From: Paguma larvata
Lineage: Eukaryota; Chordata; Mammalia; Carnivora; Viverridae
Assembly (NCBI GenBank): GCA_030068075.1
Contig: CM057826.1
Span: 95,593,804 to 95,657,803, forward strand
Length of the DNA stretch: 64,000 bases
Direction: 5' to 3'
Shown: positions 43,366 to 52,159 of the stretch, in pieces
Numbering within the stretch: the stretch's first letter is position 1
Layout of the letters: each line of letters opens with the position of its first letter
The notes under the pieces: model-generated
The model's input: the letters and a program-made list of their open reading frames with translations, nothing else
What the model was told of the DNA's origin: nothing
Databases searched by the model: none
Program-made: the position numbers and the translations under genes

Positions 43366-44339
43366 ATGAAACTGATGTCAGATAATAAAATCTTTTTTTT
43401 TTTTTAATGATTCCTATTGATTGGGAAAGACAACTTTTGTGTTGTTTTTAACTGTGGTGCTCACCTTGAGTCAAATATTTGCTGTAGCTGTTATTGCTTG
43501 CTACACCCCCTGCAGAGCTACAAAGCTCATGGTTTTTCCCTCTTCATTAAAGCTAGTCACCTGCAGCTTGGTGTGCTGCAGCCAGCCCTTCCAGAGGGAA
43601 ACGCTGGGAGGTGATATCACTTTGGGAAGCCTCCTATTTTCTGAAAGGCCCAATCTCTCGTGCTGTCTGTGTCTTCACTCCTCATAGACATGGTGGTTAG
43701 TCGGCAGTTTTTATTTTATCACTCAACCCACAGAAGGGCTTTGTGTGGTAACACGTTCATTGGGAGTAACATTTTGGGCACATTAAAAATGATGATCGTC
43801 ACCAAAGCTCTATTCAGAAGACCCATTTTTAACTGTGCTAGAAACTTGGTCTTGAAAAACTGTATTTACACATCCATCCATACACATGTGCAGGGGCTCC
43901 CAACTTAAAAATTGGCTGTTACCTTTCATATTTTATTGAACCAATAAATTATGAGTTTAACATTTTAGTCAAATTGAATGCCAAGTGTTTCATTTCAGGC
44001 CCTAGTGTCCATATTGACAGGACTTTAAATCTACTGCTTGTGCATCTGGACCTTGTTAGATGTTTATGGTTTGAAGGGAGCCAAACGTCAATGACACCTT
44101 TGGTCTATGGAGAGATCAGCAGAGCGAGAAGTCACTCTGCCTCCATGAGGCAGAAACAGGCACCAGAGGGCCAGGTCCCCACTGTTCTGCATTGTGTAGG
44201 GAAGGTCTTGGTCAGTGGGGAGATTGGTTGGGCTTATGGTTACACGTTTTCTCATAATTCATTTCCCAGAAACAAGGAATATGTTCACAGAAACATGCCT
44301 AAGTTTTATGGTGGGCAGACCAGTACAGTCTCTCTGGTG
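43366..44339. other. single-copy stretch, no gene seen
   Basis: Overlapping frames of 65-122 codons at 43417-44342 (+) have no recognised product. No splice or promoter context identified. Confidence 0.45.
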
Positions 44340-44535
44340 TAGCACTGTCCAATAGAACTTTGTGTGGTGATGGAATGTTCTGGATCTGTGTCATCTAACA
44401 TGTAGCCACTCAATACGTGAGCATTCCAATGTGGCTAGTGGGACAGGGACTGAACTTTGAAGTTTTAATGTTAATAGGCATATATAGCTAATGATTACTG
44501 TTTTGAACAGCCAAGCTCTAGAGCCAGGCCAGATG
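44340..44535. mobile_element. hAT-type MITE
   Basis: GTAGCACTGTCCAATAGAAC, TTTGTGTGGTGATGGAATGT, TCTGGATCTGTGTCATCTAA, ATGTGGCTAGTGGGACAGGG, AGTTTTAATGTTAATAGGCA match a common mammalian hAT MITE (GCGCTGTCCAATAGAACTTT...). Exact name not certain. Confidence 0.7.
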
Positions 44536-44774
44536 TGAAAAATTATGAGGAATCATTTCCTTTTTTGCAGCCATAATTACCCAGTGATGAATTTTTAGTT
44601 CATCTCTCCATTCACTCACCCACTGCTGACCTCTGAAGTGGATGTGAAGCATTTCTATGGCAAAGCACTGTGACGAGTGTAGAAGATTCATAGGCATGTG
44701 CTATTCCCAGCCCTTCTCTTGGTGCAGAATGTCTATTCAAATGAATTTCTCTACAAACGCAGCAAAAACTTTGT
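44536..44774. other. single-copy spacer
   Basis: No recognised feature. Confidence 0.4.
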
Positions 44775-44915
44775 GAGGAGATATGGATTGTGGGTTCAGA
44801 TAGGTTTCAATTTCTGAGTTTCAATTCTACCTCAGCTCTTCTGTCTCCTTAGGCATGTTACTTAATCTCTCTAAGCCTCCATTACTTCATCTATAAACTA
44901 AGGTTAAAATCCATG
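44775..44915 (+). repeat. MIR, first part (split)
   Basis: GTTTCAATTCTACCTCAGCT, TAGGCATGTTACTTAATCTC, TCTAAGCCTCCATTACTTCA, TCTATAAACTAAGGTTAAAA is a sense MIR core. Its 3' end reappears at 45818. Confidence 0.8.
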
Positions 44916-45320
44916 TGTCATGGTTAATTTTGTGTTCCATCTTGGTTGGACAAGGATACCCAGATATTTGGTCAAGCGCTTTTTGGTTGTTTCTTTGAGA
45001 GCGTTTTTGGGTGAGATTTATATTTAAATTGGTAGACTTTGAGTAAAACAGATTTCTTTCTATAATGTGGGTGGGCCCAATTTTATCAGTTGAAGGTCTA
45101 AAGGGAACAAAAGGCTGATCATCTGTGAGCAAGAGGAGTTCTCCGGAAGACTGCCTTTGGATTTTATCTGCAGCATTGGCTTCTCCTAGTTTTCCAGCTG
45201 ACTGCCTTTGGATTGGAACTGCAACTTTTTCCTGAGTCTCCAGGTTGTGGACCTCTCCATCACATTTTTGACACCCAAGGTCTACAATTGTGAGCCAATT
45301 CCTTAAAATAAACATCCTCA

Positions 45321-45358
<38 letters not shown>

Positions 45359-45376
45359 ACCTACACACACACACTC
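44916..45376 (+). mobile_element. LTR-like repeat, part 1 (second copy)
   Basis: TCATGGTTAATTTTGTG start, GATATTTGGTCAAGCGC, ATAATGTGGGTGGGC, AATTCCTTAAAATAAAC near the end, followed by (TCTA)n at 45321-45359 and a CA stretch. Same family as 24993-25437. Split by the MLT1A-like LTR. Confidence 0.75.
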
Positions 45377-45768
45377 TATTATGGATGGGATGTTTGTGCA
45401 TTCCCCAAATTCATATGTTGAAGCCCTAACTGCCAGTGCAGTGGTATTTGGAGAGGAGGCCTTTGAAAGGTAATTAGGGTTGGATTGGGTAGTGAACAGG
45501 AGGCCCTCATGATGAGACTATTGGGCCTATTAAAATGAGAAATGAGAGAGGGAGAGAGACATTGATTTCTCTCTTTCTGTCTCCTTCTCTCTCTGCCATG
45601 TGAGAACAGTTAGGATACAGTCCAGGAAGAGACGGCTCACCAGAACCCAAACGCACTGGCACCCTGACCTCAGGCTCACAGCCTCCAGAATTCAGAGAAA
45701 TAAATGTCTGTTGTTTGAGCCACCCAGTCAATGGCCTTTTGTTTTGTCAGCCTAAGCTGACTAATACA
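45377..45768 (+). mobile_element. MLT1A-like solo LTR
   Basis: GGGATGTTTGTGCATTCCCC, AAATTCATATGTTGAAGCCC, GGTAATTAGGGTTGGATTGG, TCTGCCATGTGAGAACAGTT, CTCCAGAATTCAGAGAAATA, TTGTTTGAGCCACCCAGTCA, CTGACTAATACA. Nearly full length in sense. No internal retroviral genes. Confidence 0.92.
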
Positions 45769-45808
45769 ATATCCTACTGGTTCTGTTTCTCTGGAGCGCC
45801 CTAACACA
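45769..45808 (+). mobile_element. LTR-like repeat, part 2
   Basis: ATATCCTACTGGTTCTGTTT, CTCTGGAGCGCCCTAACACA is the 3' end of the repeat begun at 44916, displaced by the MLT1A-like insertion. Confidence 0.75.
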
Positions 45809-45816
45809 CTACCACA

Positions 45817-45895
45817 CAAGGTTGCTGAGGAACTTGAACGAGGCATAGTACTTCTCACAGTGCTTGGCATGAATTGAGTACTTGCTGGGTATCAA
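45817..45895 (+). repeat. MIR, second part
   Basis: CAAGGTTGCTGAGGAACTTG, AACGAGGCATAGTACTTCTC, ACAGTGCTTGGCATGAATTG is the MIR 3' part (GGTTGTTGTGAGGATTAAATG, ACAGTGCCTGGCACA), completing 44775-44915. Confidence 0.75.
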
Positions 45896-45899
45896 TACC

Positions 45900-46110
45900 T
45901 TCTTCCTTCCCACAGCAGGAACATTGCCCTCTATTCCATGCCATTCAATCCCCTTCCTGCTGTTTGTTCTTCCTGAATGACTTCCCATCTCTTCCCCATG
46001 ATTCAAATTCTAGCCATTCTTCCAGGTCAGGTCGCACCCTGCTTCCACAGAGCCGCTTTTCCAGAAGACTTCAATGGATAGCAATATCTTCTTTTTCTAA
46101 ACTCTGGCAT
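45900..46110 (+). repeat. L2 3'-region fragment
   Basis: ATTCAAATTCTAGCCATTCT, TCCAGGTCAGGTCGCACCCT, GCTTCCACAGAGCCGCTTTT follow the sense L2 pattern (CATTCTTCAAGGCCCAGCTC...). Confidence 0.5.
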
Positions 46111-46159
46111 ACTCCAAAATCGAGGCCTTTAATATTTAATACTTTTGAAAATGCTTCCT

Positions 46160-46350
46160 TGTTTTAAATTTTAAAACATAGCCACTATTTAGTGACTACT
46201 TACTGTGGACCAGGTACCGTAACAAGCACTTGCCATGTAGGATCTTGTTTAATTCTCAAAATAACCTTATGTTGTAGGCATTAGCATAGTCATTGTGCAA
46301 TTCACAGATGAAAGAATAAATGTCTGGAGAGGTTCAATATGTGTGTGATT
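46160..46350 (-). repeat. MIR
   Basis: GACTACTTACTGTGGACCAG, GTACCGTAACAAGCACTTGC, ATTCACAGATGAAAGAATAA, ATGTCTGGAGAGGTTCAATA is an antisense MIR. Confidence 0.7.
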
Positions 46351-46529
46351 GTGCTCTAACAGAAAAGATATTTGCAATACTTTTGATTCATTTCCCCTCA
46401 GTATTCTGATATTCCCCCTTCCCCTATAGCTCTTCTGCTATTAAAGCTGACCAAAGAGCTTTGTTGGCCTCCGAAGGGGAGAGTGGGGACAGCCTGGCAT
46501 GCAAGGTGACAGTGTGTCCCTCTGGTAGC
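46351..46529. other. single-copy spacer
   Basis: No recognised feature. Confidence 0.4.
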
Positions 46530-46935
46530 ACTACCTTCCATGATAATTGTGGGTAATGCTGGGAACTCACTTTCCTAGCCTCCTTTGCTGTTAGTCATGG
46601 GCAGGAGACTCTATGCAGACCAAAGCAACTGAGGAGGTATCACCAAAAGCTTCTGGGAAAGAGTTCATCCCTGATTGAAAGAGGGTCTTTCTGCTCTCCC
46701 TCTTCCTCCTATCCTTTCGTCAATACTGACAAGTGAGGCCTTGCCACTGCAGCCATCTTCCAACTGTGAAGGGAGGATTGCCCGCCCTCTGGGTATGGCT
46801 GAACAGAAACATGGATGGGTTCTTGACACCATGCCACAGGTATCCCCGATGCCACTATGGAGCTACTGAACCAACTCTCAAACTTACCTACATGCCTGCT
46901 TTCTTGTTACGAGAGACCATAAAAATGTTTCAGAC
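46530..46935 (+). mobile_element. possible decayed MaLR-type LTR
   Basis: CTTTCCTAGCCTCCTTTGCT, GTTAGTCATGGGCAGGAGAC, CAGCCATCTTCCAACTGTGA, GGTATGGCTGAACAGAAACA resembles an old LTR wording (CCTCCCTTGCAGCTAGG, GCAGCCATCTTGGACC, GGATGGCAGAGCAACAAGA). Name not certain. Confidence 0.4.
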
Positions 46936-47281
46936 TGTTACATATTCTGTTACTGAGAGATAGAAGGTTTTTGATGAATCTCAAATTACACTTTAAAAAC
47001 TTTTTGAGTCTCCACTAAGGCAATAATAATCTTCAAAGTTAAGGGTTCCATCACCCAAAAAGGAGTCAGCACATACTGATGTGATATGGCCTGGAGGTCT
47101 CGAGGAAATGAGTCCTCCCTTCTCTAGTAAGGGGAGGGAAGACATCTCCATGAGTAGACCACAGAGGTGTCACAGGCATGGAAATATGTAGAAACAAACT
47201 GTAGAGGTCAAGAGGGAGAAAACCAAAATACCATATAGATGGAATCATCCATCATGCAGTCTTTACTAAAAATTGATTTTT
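46936..47281. other. single-copy spacer, no gene seen
   Basis: No recognised feature in about 345 bases. Confidence 0.45.
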
Positions 47282-47894
47282 ATTAAAAAAATTTGTTTTT
47301 GAATTGAGATATAATGGACATATAACATTATTTTCAGGTGTACAGTGTAATGATTTTGTCTTTGTATACATTATGAGGTCTTTTGAGTCTGGCCTATCTT
47401 ACTTGCTTATCTATGTCATTGTGCATATTATTGTTTCTTCTTATTGCTGCGTAGTAGTCCAGGGATACCCATAGTTTATTCACGAATCCTCCACTTGAGA
47501 TTCTAGCTGCTTCTAGTTTTCGGCACTTTTGAATAAAGCTACTACAAACATTTATATACTGTTTTTTGTGGAAACATAGGATTTTACTTCATTGAGTAAA
47601 TATGTAAGAGGAGATTCCTGGGTCATATGACAAGGCTATGTTTAAATTTATAAGAAACTGAAAAACTATTTTTCCAGGCAGCTATACCACCTTGCCATCT
47701 GATTAGCAATGCGGAGTTCCAGTTGCTCCATATCCTTATGAGCTTGGGATACTGTCAGTGTTTAAAATTTCAACTTTTGTAAAGGACCTCATTATGGTTT
47801 TAATTTGTATTTGACTAATGATGTTGAGTATCTTTTTATGTGATTAAAAAATAAGATACACAGATGGCAAATAACTATTTTTTAAGTTTATTTA
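47282..47894 (-). mobile_element. old LINE-1 3' end, part 1
   Basis: TTTTTGAATTGAGATATAAT, GGACATATAACATTATTTTC, AGGTGTACAGTGTAATGATT, CTGCGTAGTAGTCCAG, GAGATTCCTGGGTCATATGA, CTAATGATGTTGAGTATC follow an antisense L1M 3' end. Two SINEs are inserted after it. Confidence 0.88.
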
Positions 47895-48113
47895 TTATTA
47901 AAATATTTTTTAACATTTATTTATTTTTGAAAGACACAGAGAGACAGAGCATTAGTCAGGAAGGGGCAGAGAGACAAAGAGAGAGATACAGAATCCAAAG
48001 CAGGCTCCTAGTTGTCAGCATAGAATCCGATGTGGGACTCAAACCCATGAACTGTGAGATCATGACCTGAGCCGAAGTCGGAGGCTTAACTGACTGAGCC
48101 ATCCAGGAACCCC
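47895..48113 (-). repeat. CAN-SINE, first of head-to-tail pair
   Basis: TATTTTTTAACATTTATTTA tail, GA segment, linker, head GAGCCATCCAGGAACCCC. It abuts the next SINE with no spacer. Confidence 0.94.
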
Positions 48114-48293
48114 ATGTTTATTTATTTATTTTGAGAGAGAGAGAGGAGAGCAGAGAAAGAGAGAAAATCCCAAACAGGCTCCACACTGTCAACTCCGAGC
48201 CCTATGCAGGGCTTAAACTCACCAACCATGAGATCATGACCTGAGCTGAGATCAAGAGTCAGATGCTTAACCAACTGAGTTGCTCAGACACCC
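48114..48293 (-). repeat. CAN-SINE, second of head-to-tail pair
   Basis: ATGTTTATTTATTTATTTTG tail, shortened GA segment, head decayed at its end (GAGTTGCTCAGACACCC). More diverged than its neighbour, so the neighbour probably inserted into its T-rich tail. Confidence 0.93.
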
Positions 48294-48712
48294 GTCTGTA
48301 TATCTTCTTTAGTGAAGTGTCTGTTCAAATCTTTGGCCAATTAAAAAAAAGGTAGTTTTTATACCCCCTATTATTAAGTTTTGAGAGTTCTTTATATATT
48401 CTCGATATGAGTTCTTTATTATGTAAGTGCTTTACAAACATTTTCTCCTAGACTGTCTTGTCTTTTCATTCTCTTAACAGTGTCTTTTGAAGAGAAATTC
48501 TTAATTTCGATGAAAAATTTATCGATTTTTCTCTCTATGCATCATGCTTTTCCTATCATAGTAAATTTTCTAAATGTTTTCTAAGTTTTAGATTTTGAAC
48601 TTAGGTTTATGATTCATTTTGAATTAGTTTTTGCAAAGGATGGGAAGTATAGGTATTTCCTTCCTTTGTATATGTGTATCCAACTGCACACTACTTGTTG
48701 AAAATTTTTTGT
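48294..48712 (-). mobile_element. old LINE-1 ORF2 end, part 2
   Basis: AGTGTCTGTTCAAATCTTTG, GAGTTCTTTATATATTCTCG, TTGTCTTTTCATTCTCTTAA, CAGTGTCTTTTGAAGAGAAA, GTATCCAACTGCACACTACT resumes the antisense L1. The reading frame is broken by stops and indels. Confidence 0.88.
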
Positions 48713-51587
48713 GAAAAATTTTAAATTACCAAACAGAGGGGTCCTTTAGCAAGAATGGTTTAAGGAGCAATGCCTTTACACAACGGTTTCATTTAATTGC
48801 TGCCCTGAGATCCATTCTCAGATTATCGTCAAGATGTCCAAATGTCCTTCGTTGAGCCACAGCTTCTCACCTTTCACTAAAATTATCCATAAGCTGGATT
48901 AGGAAAGCAGAATGAGCTCCTACCTGATTAATCAAAGAATAGCTTTTTAGCTTTCTCTGTTTGGTAAATAAAAGGCATTCTCAGAAATTTAATACAAAGC
49001 GTTCTTTCTTCTTTTTAATCTTTGAACAATTGAGCTTGCAATTTTTCTTCCCAATATGTTCCAAATCTCCCTGACTGTTGGCGAAATTGGATAAAGATTC
49101 CCTTCTATCCTCATTTTATCACACATTGCTCTGTTCCAAATAGTTGGAAACAGCTGGATTTTTCATTAATCTGTGGGAAACTTGGAAATCGTCAAAGGCT
49201 GGCAAGTAACTCAAATCTATGTGTGAAATCCTGCATCAGATTCCGGAAGAAAAAGCAGTACAGCTCACATGGCACTGGGTAGGGGTCTCCTGTGGAGGGA
49301 TGTTTGACAGAAAGAGGTATTTTGTTCATCAGGGTGGTCATGCTCTCATTTCTGGAGGAGAAACTGAGGACTTGGCTCTCATGTTGGCACTTGAATAATT
49401 AGGCAAGACTTCATGTTGGCAGGAGAATAACTAAGCCATGTTGACATCGTAACCCAGTACTGGTGGGAAGGATTCAATATTGCTGGAAAGTACATTTTAT
49501 CACAGGGAGAATAATCAGTTATTCTTGGCACTACCAAGTTAGTTCTGAAATTTAGGCTAATGCAAAAGGGAGATAAGCATATTCTTCCACCTCCTCTCTC
49601 ATCTGCAATGTTTTAGGCTCTATAAATTCATCAGTTCATGACACGGCACAGTAACAGTTGCTTGATATGTTGATTTGGGGGTCTATGTGACACTGTTGGG
49701 TAGTATGGAAAATCAGGAGTTCTATTATCTAATCCAAGAATATTTCCAAAATGACAAGATGCTACAAAATCTATTTTAAATGTAGGTGATCTTTACCCTG
49801 ATCTACAAAGAGGATAAAAGTGTAATGCTGAAAAATCAGAAAATCACTGGTTAATGGAATGGTCTCTTCTCTCAGAGGTGGTATTCAAAAAACCAAAACT
49901 AAGTCCCAATACTTTCCTGTTCCCATCTTAGGAATTTTTTTCTTGTTTCTTTTCTGCAATCGAACTTGCTCAACTCGACTAAACAAAGAAAGGAATTTGT
50001 CAGAAGGATATGGAGCGTGTCATAGAACCTGAGGGCAGGAATTTTAGCCCAGTATCTGGAGACTGGCACAGCTAGAAGACTATTCGGTCCTATTGCAGCC
50101 ATGTTCTCCTCTCGGCCTCTCTCTGCTTGCTTGTTTCCTTTTTCTATCACTAGCACACACCCATTTATCTTCTTGTGAGCTAACACAGTTGCCCCAGCTT
50201 AATTTTATATCACTTCTCGGTCTAAGTGCTCAACAGAGACAAACTAGAGCCCTAAGACCCCCCGAAATTTCCAAGTCCTGTTCGGTAGCCGAGGCCTTTC
50301 GTGACTTGTTTCCTCACTTCTGATTTAATTGGCATGGCCTGGGTCCAGAGGCTAGGGCCCATTTTCGAACCACACGGGTGGAGGAATCACACTTTCTATA
50401 AAGAGACATGACCAATAGGTCAACTGGCTACACTTCTCTATAAATGTCACCACTACAAATATAAAGTGGAAGAAGCGCTAAATGATATAAATATTGAACA
50501 CCGTTCAGAAAGAAACACAGATTCCAGTGTAGCTTTGCTCTCTATCCTTGGAGCGAAAACGGGCAGATGGGATTCAGAAGGATCTGCATGACTGCATCAG
50601 GTGATCTTGGAAAGAACAGATCCCATAGCTGTCTACTTCCACGATGGCTCTGTAGGGACTTATAAAGCTGAATTAATCACAGGAGCTGGAGATAAGGGCT
50701 CCTACAGCTCAGGGGAAATCACTGTCCCACTGAAGGCGACTACACGGCAGCCCTGGTGTTGCCTTCAACATAGTGTGGACCTTTTACAAACTGACAAAGA
50801 GAGGTTCCTGGTAGACAAATAGGATGGGGACACACAAATAAAGTCGTTTTTATAATTTAGAGTTTGTCCAAGTGGATTTGCCTCAGTCAATAAGTAAGAG
50901 TTGCAATCGCCTTATTATGCTTTCTCAGTCCATAACACTAGCCTCTCCATTTGTAACTCTTCTCTCCCATTTGTAACTTCTGCTTGTTCAGATGCTTTAC
51001 CATGCATCTGACACAACAGGGGCTCCTCTGCCTTTCCGTAACAGGTGCCCTATTTATCTGCTATCTGCTCATGCAGGCAGGGTAAGGCACCCATGAGCTA
51101 CAGTTTATTCTCCCATCTTCCACTAGAGATTGAATGGGGCAAAGATGCAGTCTTTCCTGAGGAGCTGGGCCCATCCAATAAGCCCCAGAGGTTTGATGGT
51201 GGTAGGAAAGAACATTATGAGCATGAAGAGAAGTCACAGTTAAGGGGTAGAAATACACGTTTAGGAAGCAGCAAAGGGTGGGGTTTGGGGGGGAAAACTA
51301 GAAATGGGGAGCGAGTCTGACTCAGAGTGGAGATTTGGGAGAGACTGACTGAGCAGGACCCGTGTTTCTGGAAAATCGGACTGTCTGTACATAGATGTCC
51401 CAACACAGAATCCCTCCCTTTATCCTAACCTGCTTGTTCCTTGTATGTTACTAATTCAATAATGAGGTGTTCCCAGAGGAAACTGGCATGGGAGTGGTAA
51501 AGCATGATAGGGAAGAAGGGTGTGATTTCCAGGAGGGTCAGTCCCTCAGATGGCAGGTGTGGCGTGATCCCAAAAGGAGCTCTGGAG
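48713..51587. other. long stretch without recognised elements
   Basis: 48780-49260 is repeat-free with conserved-element character. 49890-50430 (ATTGCAGCCATGTTCTCCTC, GAGCTAACACAGTTGCCCCA) may be an old LTR, not firm. A 73-codon frame at 50601-50822 and a 91-codon frame at 51045-51320 have no recognised product. Confidence 0.4.
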
Positions 51588-51670
51588 ATGTAGCCTCAAA
51601 TGTATGAACGGTGAGATCACGACCTGAGCCGAAGTCAGATGCTTAACTGACTGAGTCACCCAGGCGCCCC
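51588..51670 (-). repeat. head-only CAN-SINE fragment
   Basis: GAACGGTGAGATCACGACCT, GAGCCGAAGTCAGATGCTTA, GAGTCACCCAGGCGCCCC: the tRNA-like head alone, antisense. Linker, CT-rich segment and tail are missing. It is the last CAN-SINE in the window. Confidence 0.9.
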
Positions 51671-51711
51671 TCTTTTGATTTTTTGGGAGTGACCCCTTTC
51701 TGCTGGCTCTT

Positions 51712-51744
51712 TCTTTCTTTCTTTTCTTTTCTTTTCTTTTTTTT
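51712..51744. repeat. TTTC-rich simple repeat
   Basis: TTTCT and TTTTC units leading into the T-run of the adjoining L1. Confidence 0.85.
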
Positions 51745-51893
51745 CTTTTTATAATTTATCATCAAATTGGTTTCCATACAATATCCAGTGCTCATCCCAA
51801 CAAGTGCCCTCCTCAATGCCCGTCACTCACTCTCCCCTCTCCCATACCCTCCAACAACTCTCAGTTTGTTCTTAATATTTAAGAGTCTCTTAT
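51745..51893 (-). mobile_element. young felid LINE-1 3' end, 5'-truncated
   Basis: ATAATTTATCATCAAATTGG, TTTCCATACAATATCCAGTG, CTCATCCCAACAAGTGCCCT, CCTCAATGCCCGTCACTCAC match the antisense 3' UTR of the recently active felid L1 as I recall it. About 150 bases, much less diverged than the other L1s here. Confidence 0.8.
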
Positions 51894-51949
51894 GTTTTGT
51901 CTTTGTTATTTCTTAGTTGGCCTGGTGTCTCCTTCCAAGAGGCAGTTGG

Positions 51950-52030
51950 TAAAGGCATAGATATTTATTGAGTAATTGCTATATGTCAGGTACTGTGTTA
52001 GATACTGGGAATGTAGGTGACCCTGCAGAA
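51950..52030 (-). repeat. L2 3'-end fragment
   Basis: ATATTTATTGAGTAATTGCT, ATATGTCAGGTACTGTGTTA, GATACTGGGAATGTAGGTGA is antisense L2 (TATTTATTGAGCACCTACTA...). Confidence 0.7.
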
Positions 52031-52112
52031 CACCCCCTAGAGAGTTCTTGTTAAGATTAGATTTGGAAAATATAAAAACTTTTCAGGCTGACTGAAAGAA
52101 ATGGTGTGCCCA

Positions 52113-52120
52113 TGCGTGCG

Positions 52121-52157
<37 letters not shown>
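52113..52157. repeat. compound (CG)n(CA)n microsatellite
   Basis: GTGCGCGCGCGCGC followed by about 14 CA units and ATATG. Strict purine-pyrimidine alternation over about 45 bases with a CG core, the strongest Z-DNA-type sequence in the window. Confidence 0.95.

Positions 52158-52159
<2 letters not shown>

Noticed and set aside
45321..45359. Regularly spaced TCTA units, checked as a CRISPR-like array
   Set aside because: A plain tetranucleotide microsatellite in the tail of a mammalian repeat; no spacers.
50205..50232. ATCACTTCTCGGTCTAAGTG, similar to the start of U2 snRNA
   Set aside because: Similarity stops after about 20 bases and the surroundings look like an old LTR; no U2 body follows.
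49890..50430. Possible old retroviral LTR
   Set aside because: Wording is suggestive but no TG...CA ends, polyadenylation region or duplication could be fixed.
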